DNA of 21,263 nt, from NCBI GenBank assembly GCA_019058515.1, contig JAHPYY010000104.1, positions 1-21,263 of the forward strand, written 5' to 3'. Under the pieces are notes generated by a model. That model was not told the origin of the DNA. It saw only the letters and a program-made list of their open reading frames with translations, and did no database searches. The position numbers and the translations under genes are program-made. This document shows, one piece after another, positions 14,020 to 21,263 of this stretch (the first letter of the stretch is position 1; every line of letters starts with the position of its first letter). Source of the DNA: Promethearchaeota archaeon. Its GTDB lineage: Archaea > Asgardarchaeota > Lokiarchaeia > Sigynarchaeales > SOKP01.

Positions 14020-15150
14020 TCATATATCGAGTCTTACAACCTCATGATGACAAAAACTAATTGGGGCATTTGTTACTACTAATTTCTTGTTTTCTAATAC
14101 TTCGACATATGATGCAAGAATTACCAGATTCTCATCTTGTCCTTTAATTATCACATTATTTCGAATTGAACAATTATCTGCAATAATTGCTTTTTCGATT
14201 TTACAGTTTTTAGCTACTAAAGTTTCATTATAAATGAGAGATTCTTTGACTTCTGTGTTTTTTCCTATATAAACATTATCTCCAATAATAGCATTTGGCC
14301 CAATCGTACAATTATTTCTAATAACTACGTTCTTACCAATTGTACAAGGAGGGTGGATTTTCACAACCCCATCGAAATCTACGCTAACATCTATCAGGTT
14401 TATTACATTATTGCCTTTTTGGTTTAAAATATCTTTCATTAATAAGATATTTCCATCTAAAAGTTCATAGGGTTTTCCTATATCCTTCCAGATACCAGCA
14501 ATGGGATAATGATATAAGGTTAAATTTTTTGCTAAATTTGGAAAAACATCTCTCTCAATCGAATACTTCTTATTCGGAGGTATATTTGAGAACACTTCTG
14601 GTTCTAAAATATACACACCTGCGTTTATAGGCATTGATATATTCTCATTTTCAGGAGGAACATACGATTCTTTTTCCTGAAACTTTAAAATTTGGTTTGT
14701 ACTACTATCAATTATAAGAACTCCGTATCTTGAAGGATCTTCCACTAATTTGCTAGCTATTGTTCCAGTACCTCCATAATTCTTGTGGGTTTCTATCATT
14801 TCTCTAAATTGAAAATTAAGAATAACATCTCCGTTTAACATAAAAAAATTGTCGCCTTCCAAAAACTTTTCTGCCAATTTCAGCGCTCCTGCAGTACCCA
14901 TTGGACTTTTTTCGTCTGTATAGTGAATTTTTAATCCTAGTTTTTCTCCTTCCTTGAAATAGGCTTTTAAAAACTCTGACATTACACTTACAGCAAGAAC
15001 AATTTCTTTTACTCCCGCTTCTTTTAACAGCATCATTTGCCGCTCGATGACTGGCATGTTTCCAACTGGGATCAAAGTTTTAGGTATGGTACATGTTAAT
15101 GGGCGTAATCTAGTCCCCCATCCACCACTCAAAATTAATGCTCTCGTCAA
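14020..15150 (-). CDS. Sugar-phosphate nucleotidyltransferase with left-handed beta-helix
   Basis: A 376-residue NDP-sugar pyrophosphorylase. The N-terminal Rossmann-like catalytic domain has the signature LSGGWGTRLRPLT (7-19) followed by PKTLIPVGNMPVIE, the nucleotide-binding segment MGTAGAL (84-90), the metal-site LNGDV (105-109), and the late substrate loops PINAGVYILEPEVF and WKDIGKPYELLDGN. From about residue 262 the chain shows hexapeptide repeats (IGKNVVIRNNCTIGPNAIIG and onwards), forming a left-handed beta helix as in mannose-1-phosphate guanylyltransferases and GlmU-type enzymes. GDP-mannose or a related activated sugar for glycosylation is the most likely product; the nucleotide and sugar are not certain. 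The start is a TTG at 15150, since no ATG exists before the signature motif. Confidence 0.9.
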   Translation of the reverse strand: MTRALILSGGWGTRLRPLTCTIPKTLIPVGNMPVIERQMMLLKEAGVKEIVLAVSVMSEFLKAYFKEGEKLGLKIHYTDEKSPMGTAGALKLAEKFLEGDNFFMLNGDVILNFQFREMIETHKNYGGTGTIASKLVEDPSRYGVLIIDSSTNQILKFQEKESYVPPENENISMPINAGVYILEPEVFSNIPPNKKYSIERDVFPNLAKNLTLYHYPIAGIWKDIGKPYELLDGNILLMKDILNQKGNNVINLIDVSVDFDGVVKIHPPCTIGKNVVIRNNCTIGPNAIIGDNVYIGKNTEVKESLIYNETLVAKNCKIEKAIIADNCSIRNNVIIKGQDENLVILASYVEVLENKKLVVTNAPISFCHHEVVRLDI

Positions 15151-15357
15151 TTTTCTTTATCTACTTTATGTTTTCGTACATAAGTGTATTTATAGGTAAA
15201 TGTAAGATAGAATTAAAATCATATTCTGAAATAAGCACTTATATGTCTTTAATTCTCAAAAATCTCCCAAGTTATGTATTTTATTTTATTAAAGCTAAAT
15301 TAATTAAGAAAGATTGTATTTTAACACTTAAAGAAATTTATTTGAGTGAAATACGAA

Positions 15358-15729
15358 ATGACCTGTATTCACGGTTTAGACAATATTAACTGTCCTATTT
15401 GTAGAATAGAAATGTCAACAAGCACTTCTATCCAGAGCAAGTTAGATTCACATATAAAATCCCCCCTTGATTTAGTACAGAATAGAGCGTTGGAGCAGGA
15501 TAATGCAAAAAAAGTAAAACTAGAAAAGATATTAGGGTATACTAAAGGACTACACAATTTCAATAGTTCTCCTATTAATTTATTAACACCTAACTTAAGC
15601 AGCTCACCACCAGATTTTAAAAATAAGCTTTTTCTTCAAAGAATAAAAGAAATAGATTTTTCGAATTCAGATAAATTAGGTTTACCTAAAAAGATTAAGT
15701 TAGCTAATTCTGATCTACAGATAGAGTAG
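15358..15729 (+). CDS. Small Cys/His-knuckle protein, unknown
   Basis: A 123-residue protein that opens directly with a probable metal-binding motif, CIHGLDNINCPIC (C-x-H-x6-C-x2-C) at residues 3-15. The remainder is low-complexity and polar: Ser/Leu-rich and Pro-containing segments, with short helices such as DLVQNRALEQDNAKKVKLEKI. It looks largely disordered. I use the ATG at 15358; a GTG at 15346 would add four residues. The strong placement of the CxH/CxxC motif at the very N-terminus argues that the frame is real. It resembles a minimal zinc hook attached to a flexible tail, perhaps an adaptor. No family recognised. A 207-bp AT-rich gap precedes it, and it is followed by the TPR gene after 162 bp. 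Confidence 0.6.
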   Translation: MTCIHGLDNINCPICRIEMSTSTSIQSKLDSHIKSPLDLVQNRALEQDNAKKVKLEKILGYTKGLHNFNSSPINLLTPNLSSSPPDFKNKLFLQRIKEIDFSNSDKLGLPKKIKLANSDLQIE

Positions 15730-15891
15730 TTTTCATAAATTATTCACAACCTTAATAATAAAAGGTTTTAATGAATAGCGAATTCTATTTGTAGAACGAT
15801 TTTAGTTCAAAAATTCAGAATTGGATTCAATTAAAATTAAATAGGTAAGTAATTTGATAGAAATAAAAGCAATTTTAATAATTCAATCAAT

Positions 15892-17268
15892 ATGAATGTA
15901 GATAATCTATTATCAGAAGTAAGAGCGCTTATTGAAAAAGCGGGCTCTTTTGAGCGAAGTAAAAAGATTGTTGATGCTATTCAAACATATTTGGAAGCGA
16001 TTGAATTAACCGTTGGATTAAAACTAAAAAATAGTAATCTTTCATTTATCAAATCCTTTGATAAAGTTATCAAGGAAAGTTTAGAGAAAGTTGAAAGTTT
16101 ATTAAATATAGTAGAAATCAGCGATGGAAATTCCTTTTTTAATAATAAACAATACGATAGAGCAATCAAAGCTTACCTTTCTGAGCTTAAAGCGCATAAA
16201 GAGTTATTAGAAAGCTGGAAAACCATAGGAAAGAACTTTTTGAAAGCTAAAAATTATCGAGAAGCTTTTAAAGCTTTTAAAAACACCTTATCTAACAATG
16301 TGTTCCAAAAATGGAACAATCTAGGAATTTCCTACAAAGAAGAAAATGACCTTGATAAATCTGCAAAAGCAATATCTTATGCTTTAGAGATTGATCCCGA
16401 TTCTCTAATCGCTCTTAAAACCCTAGGTCAAATTTATCTTGAGAAAAATAACGTCGACGAGGCAATAAACATCTTTGAAAGAGTTGTTCAGAAAGATAAA
16501 ACAAACCTAGAAGCCTGGAATTTCTTGGGAAAAGTGTACTATGAGAAGAAGCTTGTCCAAAAAGCGATTGATGTTTTCACTAAAGTCTTGGAATTGGATC
16601 CTACAAATTTCGAAGCGTGGAAAAATGTAGGTTTGATATACCAAAAAGAAGACGACATCGATAATGCAATCACCGCTTTTCGAAGAGTAGCTGAGTTAAA
16701 ACCAGATTTAATTGAAGGTTGGGAACTCTTAGCCAAGTCGTATTTAATAAATGATGATTATGTTAATTCCCTAAAAGCATACGAAAACTTACTTACACAC
16801 GATCCTAATAACATAAATGTATGGAAATCAGTAGCTCAAATGTATAAAGACCGAAAAGATGAGGAAAAAGCATTTGATTCTTACTCACAGCTCCACAACC
16901 TTAATCCTGACGATGTAGACTCGTTGAACTTTCTTGCTTACATTTTTAATAAGAAAGAGGATTTTAAAAAAGCGCAAAAACTTAGTAGGCACTGTTTAAA
17001 AATAGAACCCGAAAATAGTGAAGCTTGGGCTCACTTAGGGTATTCAAATTTTGGATTAGGAGAAATTGAGCGTTCTCAAGAGATGATTAAAAAGGCTATT
17101 AATTTCAATCCTAATATACCAATAGTGTGGTTTTACATGGCGAAGGTTTTTATCGCTCAAGAAAGATTTGAAAACGCCTTAGATTTAGTAGAACGATCTC
17201 TTGAAATCGATCCTGAATTTGAGCTTTCAGTACAATTAAAGGATGAGATTATCGACCAGTTAAAGTAA
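15892..17268 (+). CDS. TPR-repeat protein with MIT-like N-terminal helices
   Basis: A 458-residue protein. From about residue 80 to the end it consists of tandem tetratricopeptide repeats, around ten, each with the W-x2-(L/I/V)-G-x2-Y ... A ... P pattern: for example AWNFLGKVYYEKKLVQKAIDVF, then the similar AWKNVGLIYQKEDDIDNAITAF, ending AWAHLGYSNFGLGE. Such solenoids bind peptides and assemble complexes. The first 75 residues are helical but not a standard TPR; FERSKKIVDAIQTYLEAIELT and the following helices match the spacing of the MIT domain in the Vps4 of this window. No signal peptide or membrane segment. It stands alone between AT-rich spacers. The TPR call is firm; binding partner unknown. 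Confidence 0.9.
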   Translation: MNVDNLLSEVRALIEKAGSFERSKKIVDAIQTYLEAIELTVGLKLKNSNLSFIKSFDKVIKESLEKVESLLNIVEISDGNSFFNNKQYDRAIKAYLSELKAHKELLESWKTIGKNFLKAKNYREAFKAFKNTLSNNVFQKWNNLGISYKEENDLDKSAKAISYALEIDPDSLIALKTLGQIYLEKNNVDEAINIFERVVQKDKTNLEAWNFLGKVYYEKKLVQKAIDVFTKVLELDPTNFEAWKNVGLIYQKEDDIDNAITAFRRVAELKPDLIEGWELLAKSYLINDDYVNSLKAYENLLTHDPNNINVWKSVAQMYKDRKDEEKAFDSYSQLHNLNPDDVDSLNFLAYIFNKKEDFKKAQKLSRHCLKIEPENSEAWAHLGYSNFGLGEIERSQEMIKKAINFNPNIPIVWFYMAKVFIAQERFENALDLVERSLEIDPEFELSVQLKDEIIDQLK

Positions 17269-17427
17269 AATTCTAGCATAATATTAAATATACCCTTAAT
17301 TACCTTTACAGAGGTAATCGTTTATGACTCGAGTAAAGTAATTATAATTATTAACTATTTAATTTAAATTTAAAAGAAATCCTACTAATTACTTCATATT
17401 AACACAAATTATGGAATTTTCAGAAAA

Positions 17428-19149
17428 ATGGAAATCAATGATCAATTTATTCGAGACACTAGTGTTGCCTACATTTCAATGGAAATAGGCATGGATAGCA
17501 ATTTACCTACATATTCGGGAGGTTTAGGGGTTTTATCAGGCGATACTATAAGATCCGCAGCAGACTTAGAATTACCAATGGTAGCCGTCTGTCTATGCTA
17601 TTCTTCCGGTTATTTCTATCAATTATTTAACGAACACGGTGAACAAAAAGAAAAAGAGATGTCTTGGACTTTTTCTTACGAGTTCGACAGAGTTGCAAAA
17701 CCTATAACCATGAAAATTGAAGACAAGGATATTATGGTCTCTGCTTGGCTATATCGCGTCATTGGGCAATCAGGACACATCATCCCTGTATATCTATTAA
17801 CTACTGATGTGGATGGGAATGAACCTTGGATGAAAGGAATGACTGCAGCGTTATATGATTCTACTTCACGCTGGAATCGAATTGTACAGGAAATGATCTT
17901 AGGTATCGGAGGAGTCAGACTCCTTAGGTCATTAAGATATAATAATATTAATACCTTTCATTTAAACGAGGGGCATGGATCTTTTTCTACATTGGAACTT
18001 TACAGAGAATTGGGTGATATAGAGAAAGTAAAGCAAAAAGTTGCATTTACTACTCACACTCCTGTTCCAGCTGGACATGATCGATTTAATCAGGATCTAG
18101 TTGATAAAGTGTTTATAGATCAGATGCCAAAGGAAATTAGAAGACTTGCAGATGATAATGGAGATTTTAATATGACATTCTTAGGAATGGCTTTGTCGCG
18201 ATACCGGAACGGAGTTGCGAAAAAACACGGTGAAATCTCGAGTAAGATGTTTCCTCAATACGATGTAGACTATATAACCAACGGGGTACACTTGCCGTTC
18301 TGGATCTCTAAGCCAATTAAACAAATATTCGATAGAACTTGGCCAAACTGGAAAGCTAAACCCAAAGTAATTCAAAACGCAATTGAAATCGACGATTTGG
18401 ATCTGTTCGACGCTCATACTGAAAACAAATTCAATTTAATCTCGTATCAAAAGGGGCATTCTTGGAACCTACTCGACGAAGAACTTTTAACGATTGGTTT
18501 TGCGAGGAGATTTGCCACCTATAAACGAGCGATCTTGATATTTAGAGATATGGATAGACTAGGTAAAATCTGTAAAGACAGGGTTCAATTTATATTTGCT
18601 GGTAAAGCACATCCTAAAGATCAAGCCGGAAAGGACTACATAAAACAAATCTTCAAGGCAGGAACTTATTTATACGATAATTACGGCGTGAAAGTAGTGT
18701 TAATAGAGAACTACAATATGGATCTTGCACACATGTTAGTATCAGGAGTGGATATATGGCTCAACACACCAAATCGATACCGAGAAGCTAGCGGAACCTC
18801 GGGGATGAAAGCATCACTTAATGGAGTGTTAAACTGTAGCGTTCAAGATGGATGGTGGCTTGAGGGATACAAAATGAATCCAAACGCAGGATGGGCTATT
18901 GGTCCAGACGATTCAGATCCAAACGATCCAGGGGTTTCTAACGATTGGGACATAGATGCTAACGAGTTTTATCGTCTTATGGAAGAGGAGATCATTCCAA
19001 CATACATGAACCACGATGAGTGGCTCTATAGAAGCAAATGCGCAATTTCATTAGCTGCCTACTTTAACACACATAGAATGTGTGAGGAATACGCGAAAAA
19101 AGCATATAATCTAGTAGAGCAAAAGCCTTGGGCTTTTAAAGGAATTTAA
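17428..19149 (+). CDS. glgP: Alpha-glucan phosphorylase, short (GT35)
   Basis: A 573-residue glycogen/maltodextrin phosphorylase, which releases glucose-1-phosphate from alpha-1,4-glucans using pyridoxal phosphate. Seen: AYISMEIGMDSNLPTYSGGLGVLSGD at the N-terminus (typical of the short phosphorylases), FHLNEGHGSF (about 177-186), FTTHTPVPAGHDRF (about 207-220), TNGVH (284-288), FARRFATYKRA (358-368), and the PLP site EASGTSGMKASLNG with Lys461. It lacks the extra N-terminal domain (DUF3417) found in longer relatives, and the long regulatory N-terminus of eukaryotic enzymes. An out-of-frame ATG lies 17 bp upstream; the ATG at 17428 is the start. Next to a sugar nucleotidyltransferase and a PfkB kinase in the wider window but not in an operon with them. 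Confidence 0.94.
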   Translation: MEINDQFIRDTSVAYISMEIGMDSNLPTYSGGLGVLSGDTIRSAADLELPMVAVCLCYSSGYFYQLFNEHGEQKEKEMSWTFSYEFDRVAKPITMKIEDKDIMVSAWLYRVIGQSGHIIPVYLLTTDVDGNEPWMKGMTAALYDSTSRWNRIVQEMILGIGGVRLLRSLRYNNINTFHLNEGHGSFSTLELYRELGDIEKVKQKVAFTTHTPVPAGHDRFNQDLVDKVFIDQMPKEIRRLADDNGDFNMTFLGMALSRYRNGVAKKHGEISSKMFPQYDVDYITNGVHLPFWISKPIKQIFDRTWPNWKAKPKVIQNAIEIDDLDLFDAHTENKFNLISYQKGHSWNLLDEELLTIGFARRFATYKRAILIFRDMDRLGKICKDRVQFIFAGKAHPKDQAGKDYIKQIFKAGTYLYDNYGVKVVLIENYNMDLAHMLVSGVDIWLNTPNRYREASGTSGMKASLNGVLNCSVQDGWWLEGYKMNPNAGWAIGPDDSDPNDPGVSNDWDIDANEFYRLMEEEIIPTYMNHDEWLYRSKCAISLAAYFNTHRMCEEYAKKAYNLVEQKPWAFKGI

Positions 19150-19190
19150 TCTTCTATTTTTATTTTTTCCACAATATATTTTTAGTTGAA

Positions 19191-19691
19191 CTAAGGGGAG
19201 TAAATTTTAAATTGACTAATCTTAATAAATTCATCGAATTTCTTTAATTGAATGTATTGCTCTAAAGTTTGTTTAAGTATTATATGCATCATTTCAATTC
19301 CCTTTCGTAATGGATTGAGATTTTTAGCTAATAATAGCATATACTCTTCATAATTAACCAATAGAAAATGATCAGGCTCAATATCAGTAGTTACTGCTTT
19401 CTTTATAATATTTGAAGCATTTTTTACCACTTCTCCCGTAGTAAATAACACAATTAAGTAATCTTCTGACAGTGACTCCTCAAGATAAGAGTCTCTAATT
19501 CCCGCAGCAACTAAGGGAGTTTTCATATATTCTGAAAACAGATACTGTAGTTTATTGAGATCCTTACGAAATTTACTTTTATTGTGATAAAAACAGAAAT
19601 TCTCGTTTAATTTCAAAGGTTCCTTATCGTTGTAGTACTCGATATTCCCTACAGGGATTTCAAGGTCATAAGTTTTAAGAAAATTCGTCAT
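19191..19691 (-). CDS. Unrecognised 166-residue protein
   Basis: An acidic-to-neutral soluble protein with mixed strands and helices: DLEIPVGNIEYY, a central YLIVLFTTGEVVKNASNIIKKAV (strand-turn-helix), HFLLVNYEEYMLLL, and a long C-terminal helix containing KQTLEQYIQLKKFDEFI. The core alternation of LIVLFTTGE and FLLVNYEEY suggests a compact alpha/beta fold. No Cys motif, no Walker loop, no membrane segment. I chose the ATG at 19691, which has an AAGGA element just upstream; a GTG at 19703 would add four residues. Convergent with the phosphorylase gene (41 bp between stops) and divergent from the Dus gene (138 bp). No family identified and no function proposed. Confidence 0.65.
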   Translation of the reverse strand: MTNFLKTYDLEIPVGNIEYYNDKEPLKLNENFCFYHNKSKFRKDLNKLQYLFSEYMKTPLVAAGIRDSYLEESLSEDYLIVLFTTGEVVKNASNIIKKAVTTDIEPDHFLLVNYEEYMLLLAKNLNPLRKGIEMMHIILKQTLEQYIQLKKFDEFIKISQFKIYSP

Positions 19692-19829
19692 ATCTTCCTT
19701 CACTACTGTTTTAAATTTAAAAAATCTAATTTTTATTCTGTTATTAATTTTATTTTAAGAAAAGATGAGTTTAAAGAAAAAATTCACTTTTATAGGTCGT
19801 AAATTATATCACACATTCCCGTTTATTAA

Positions 19830-20861
19830 ATGCGTTTAAGTTCGATTACACTTAAGAATAATTTATTCTTAGCTCCGATGCTCAATGTCTCAACGAGTCC
19901 ATTTAGAAGGTTTTGTCGAAATTATTTTGATATTGGGCTCGTTTCTATTCCAATGTTATACACAAAGAGAATTGTTAAAAGCCCCAAAACGATACAACAC
20001 ATTTTAGAGTTCATTAAAGACGAAAACCCAATAAGTCTGCAGTTGATTAGTTCGAAAAGCGAGGAACTAAAAGAAGCTATTTTGTATCTTAACAGTTACG
20101 ATTTTGATGTGTTAGATATAAATGCAGGATGTCCCTCCAAACGCGCTATAAAAGCAAAAGAAGGAGGGTATCTTATGAAAGATTTAAATACACTTAGTCA
20201 GTTAGTTGATACCGCTATTAAATATTCAGACAAACCCGTATCTATTAAAATGAGGAATGGCTTTGATAACTCTCTGAATATTCGTTCTTTTTCAAATATG
20301 ATTAACGATTCTGCTCTTGAATATATTACTATACATGCTAGATTAATTAAAGATGGTTTCAAAAGAAATACAGTCAACCTAGATTTAATTAAAGCTATAA
20401 AAGAAACTACTGATGTTCCCATCGTTGGAAACGGAGATATTTCAGATGCAACAAAAGCTAAGGAATTTATGGAAGAAACTAAAGTAGATGGAATAATGGT
20501 AGGAAGACATGCGATGGGTAATCCTGAAATATTTCTAAATATCGACGGCTATCTAAGAAGCGGTAAGCTTAAAAACTTTACTAACGATTTTAAGTTGTTT
20601 TTTAGACACACAAAGGATTTTAAAGATATACTCAATGAATATCTACAAAAATTCAAGGACTCCCCCCATATTCAATTTCCATTTTCAATAGAGGATTACA
20701 AATTCCAAGAATTAAAAAGAAACATAATTTGGTTAACTAAGGGATTAAATAAATCTACAGAACTTAGAATAGCTATAAGTAACTGTAAAAACTTAACTCA
20801 TTTATATAATGTAATCTACAATCTCCAGAATATGAATTATCCATCTAAAGCTAATTCTTAA
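19830..20861 (+). CDS. dus: tRNA-dihydrouridine synthase
   Basis: A 343-residue flavin enzyme that reduces uridine to dihydrouridine in the tRNA D loop, using FMN and NAD(P)H. TIM-barrel landmarks: LFLAPMLNVSTSPFRRFCR (12-30; the family has APMxxxTxxxFR), ISLQLISS, then DVLDINAGCPSKRAIKAKEGGYLM with catalytic Cys101 inside NAGCPS. Next come PVSIKMRNGF, ITIHARL (phosphate/tRNA-contacting His), PIVGNGDISD and DGIMVGRHAMGNPEIF for the FMN phosphate. The C-terminal helical domain follows from about residue 250. Usual family sequence is NxGCPxxK; the variant NAGCPS is conservative. It faces away from the unknown gene at 19191 and is convergent with the Cys-rich protein at 20877 (15 bp between stops). 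Confidence 0.94.
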   Translation: MRLSSITLKNNLFLAPMLNVSTSPFRRFCRNYFDIGLVSIPMLYTKRIVKSPKTIQHILEFIKDENPISLQLISSKSEELKEAILYLNSYDFDVLDINAGCPSKRAIKAKEGGYLMKDLNTLSQLVDTAIKYSDKPVSIKMRNGFDNSLNIRSFSNMINDSALEYITIHARLIKDGFKRNTVNLDLIKAIKETTDVPIVGNGDISDATKAKEFMEETKVDGIMVGRHAMGNPEIFLNIDGYLRSGKLKNFTNDFKLFFRHTKDFKDILNEYLQKFKDSPHIQFPFSIEDYKFQELKRNIIWLTKGLNKSTELRIAISNCKNLTHLYNVIYNLQNMNYPSKANS

Positions 20862-20876
20862 ATTGTTGATTACATC

Positions 20877-21263
20877 TTAGAGTCCGTTTAACATCTTTTC
20901 TTTGTTGAGGTTTGCTTTTTTTTGAAAAAAAGCTTTGTCTAAAGAATTAAATTCTTCCTTAGATAACAATTTCTCACATTTTTCCGCTAATAATTCTGTC
21001 TTTCTGAATACTGAAGAAATTTTCTTACACTCGTAATAAGGACATTTACCACAGTTATCGACTTTTTTTCCTAAACAACATTCTCTTATATCTTCATATG
21101 CACAGAATTTTGAGGAATTGCAGCCATAGCACTTTAAATCTTCTAGATTTTCTGTGTTGTCTCGAAATCCTATTTTTACCCATAATAAAGCTACATTCTT
21201 CAGTTCACTTTGCGATCCATTTACCGTTGCTAAATAACGAGGGCACTTTATACAATTATCTCC
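20877..21263 (-). CDS. Partial Cys-rich DUF3795-like protein (C-terminal part)
   Basis: A minus-strand frame of 128 residues entering from the right edge and ending with TAA at 20877-20879; its start lies outside the window. Cysteine pattern: NCIKCPRYLAT near the visible N-terminus, KCYGCNSSKFC, RECC, then NCGKCPYYECKK, followed by a helical tail (ELLAEKCEKLLSKEEF). This matches my knowledge of DUF3795 proteins, which begin CGxxCxxCPxYxAT and continue with CxGC and CxxCxxYPC-type clusters thought to bind metal or an iron-sulfur cluster. Function of that family is unknown. The first Cys cluster is probably cut by the window edge. Confidence 0.75.
   Translation of the reverse strand, partial: GDNCIKCPRYLATVNGSQSELKNVALLWVKIGFRDNTENLEDLKCYGCNSSKFCAYEDIRECCLGKKVDNCGKCPYYECKKISSVFRKTELLAEKCEKLLSKEEFNSLDKAFFQKKANLNKEKMLNGL

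Noticed and set aside
15138..15389. 83-residue plus-strand frame starting with hydrophobic residues
   Set aside because: It overlaps the start of the nucleotidyltransferase on the other strand and the start of the Cys/His protein in another frame, lies in very AT-rich DNA and shows no motif; probably a chance frame.
1..21263. CRISPR arrays, insertion sequences, integrase/att sites, rRNA
   Set aside because: No regularly spaced repeats, transposase or recombinase motifs, terminal inverted repeats around a gene, or rRNA-like GC-rich stretches were seen.

Overview
The window is AT-rich archaeal chromosome and almost certainly comes from an Asgard archaeon, most likely Lokiarchaeia-like. The decisive evidence is a compact set of eukaryote-type ESCRT genes at about 7.9-11.7 kb: a CHMP1/Vps46-like ESCRT-III subunit, a Vps4 AAA ATPase with an N-terminal MIT domain, a Vps25-like ESCRT-II subunit with a long coiled-coil N-terminal extension, and a Vps22/EAP30-like ESCRT-II subunit. 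Other archaeal signs are an archaeal-type phosphoglycerate kinase, a NIP7-like pre-PUA/PUA protein, a tRNA gene whose introns lie in bulge-helix-bulge folds, AT-rich TATA-type promoters and frequent TTG/GTG starts. The species assignment is inference from gene content.

Layout. At 1-193 a minus-strand gene runs off the left edge. From 0.4 to 6.0 kb, on the plus strand: a class I SAM methyltransferase, pgk, a seven-helix membrane protein, a zinc-knuckle protein, tRNA-Val(GAC), a four-helix membrane protein and a paralogue of the zinc-knuckle protein. From 6.2 to 7.8 kb, on the minus strand: a small coiled-coil ORF, a tRNA-Gly(GCC) with two introns (37/38 and 53/54), and a PfkB-family kinase. 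From 7.9 to 11.7 kb: the ESCRT block, with ESCRT-III and Vps4 divergent from a shared ~240-bp region, Vps4-Vps25 as a probable operon, and Vps22 convergent with Vps25. From 11.8 to 13.3 kb: a NIP7-like protein convergent with an NSUN/RsmB-family RNA m5C methyltransferase. From 13.4 to 15.2 kb: a CYTH triphosphate-tunnel protein convergent with a sugar-phosphate nucleotidyltransferase. From 15.4 to 20.9 kb: a small Cys/His protein, a TPR protein with a possible MIT-like N-terminus, a short alpha-glucan phosphorylase, an unrecognised protein and a tRNA-dihydrouridine synthase. At the right edge a Cys-rich DUF3795-like protein is cut by the window end.

How the genes fit together. Vps4 (MIT domain) and the ESCRT-III protein (C-terminal MIM1-like helix) form a probable receptor-ligand pair, so the window encodes both the filament subunit and its disassembly motor, plus two of the ESCRT-II subunit types. 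No ESCRT-I (Vps23/Vps28), second ESCRT-III class (Vps20/32/60) or ubiquitin gene is visible here. Three genes (NIP7-like, NSUN-like, Dus) concern RNA maturation. Pgk, alpha-glucan phosphorylase, PfkB kinase and the nucleotidyltransferase concern sugar metabolism, but they are scattered and do not form one operon. No mobile elements, CRISPR arrays or rRNA genes were seen. The only intergenic stretches above 300 bp are those holding the two tRNA genes.
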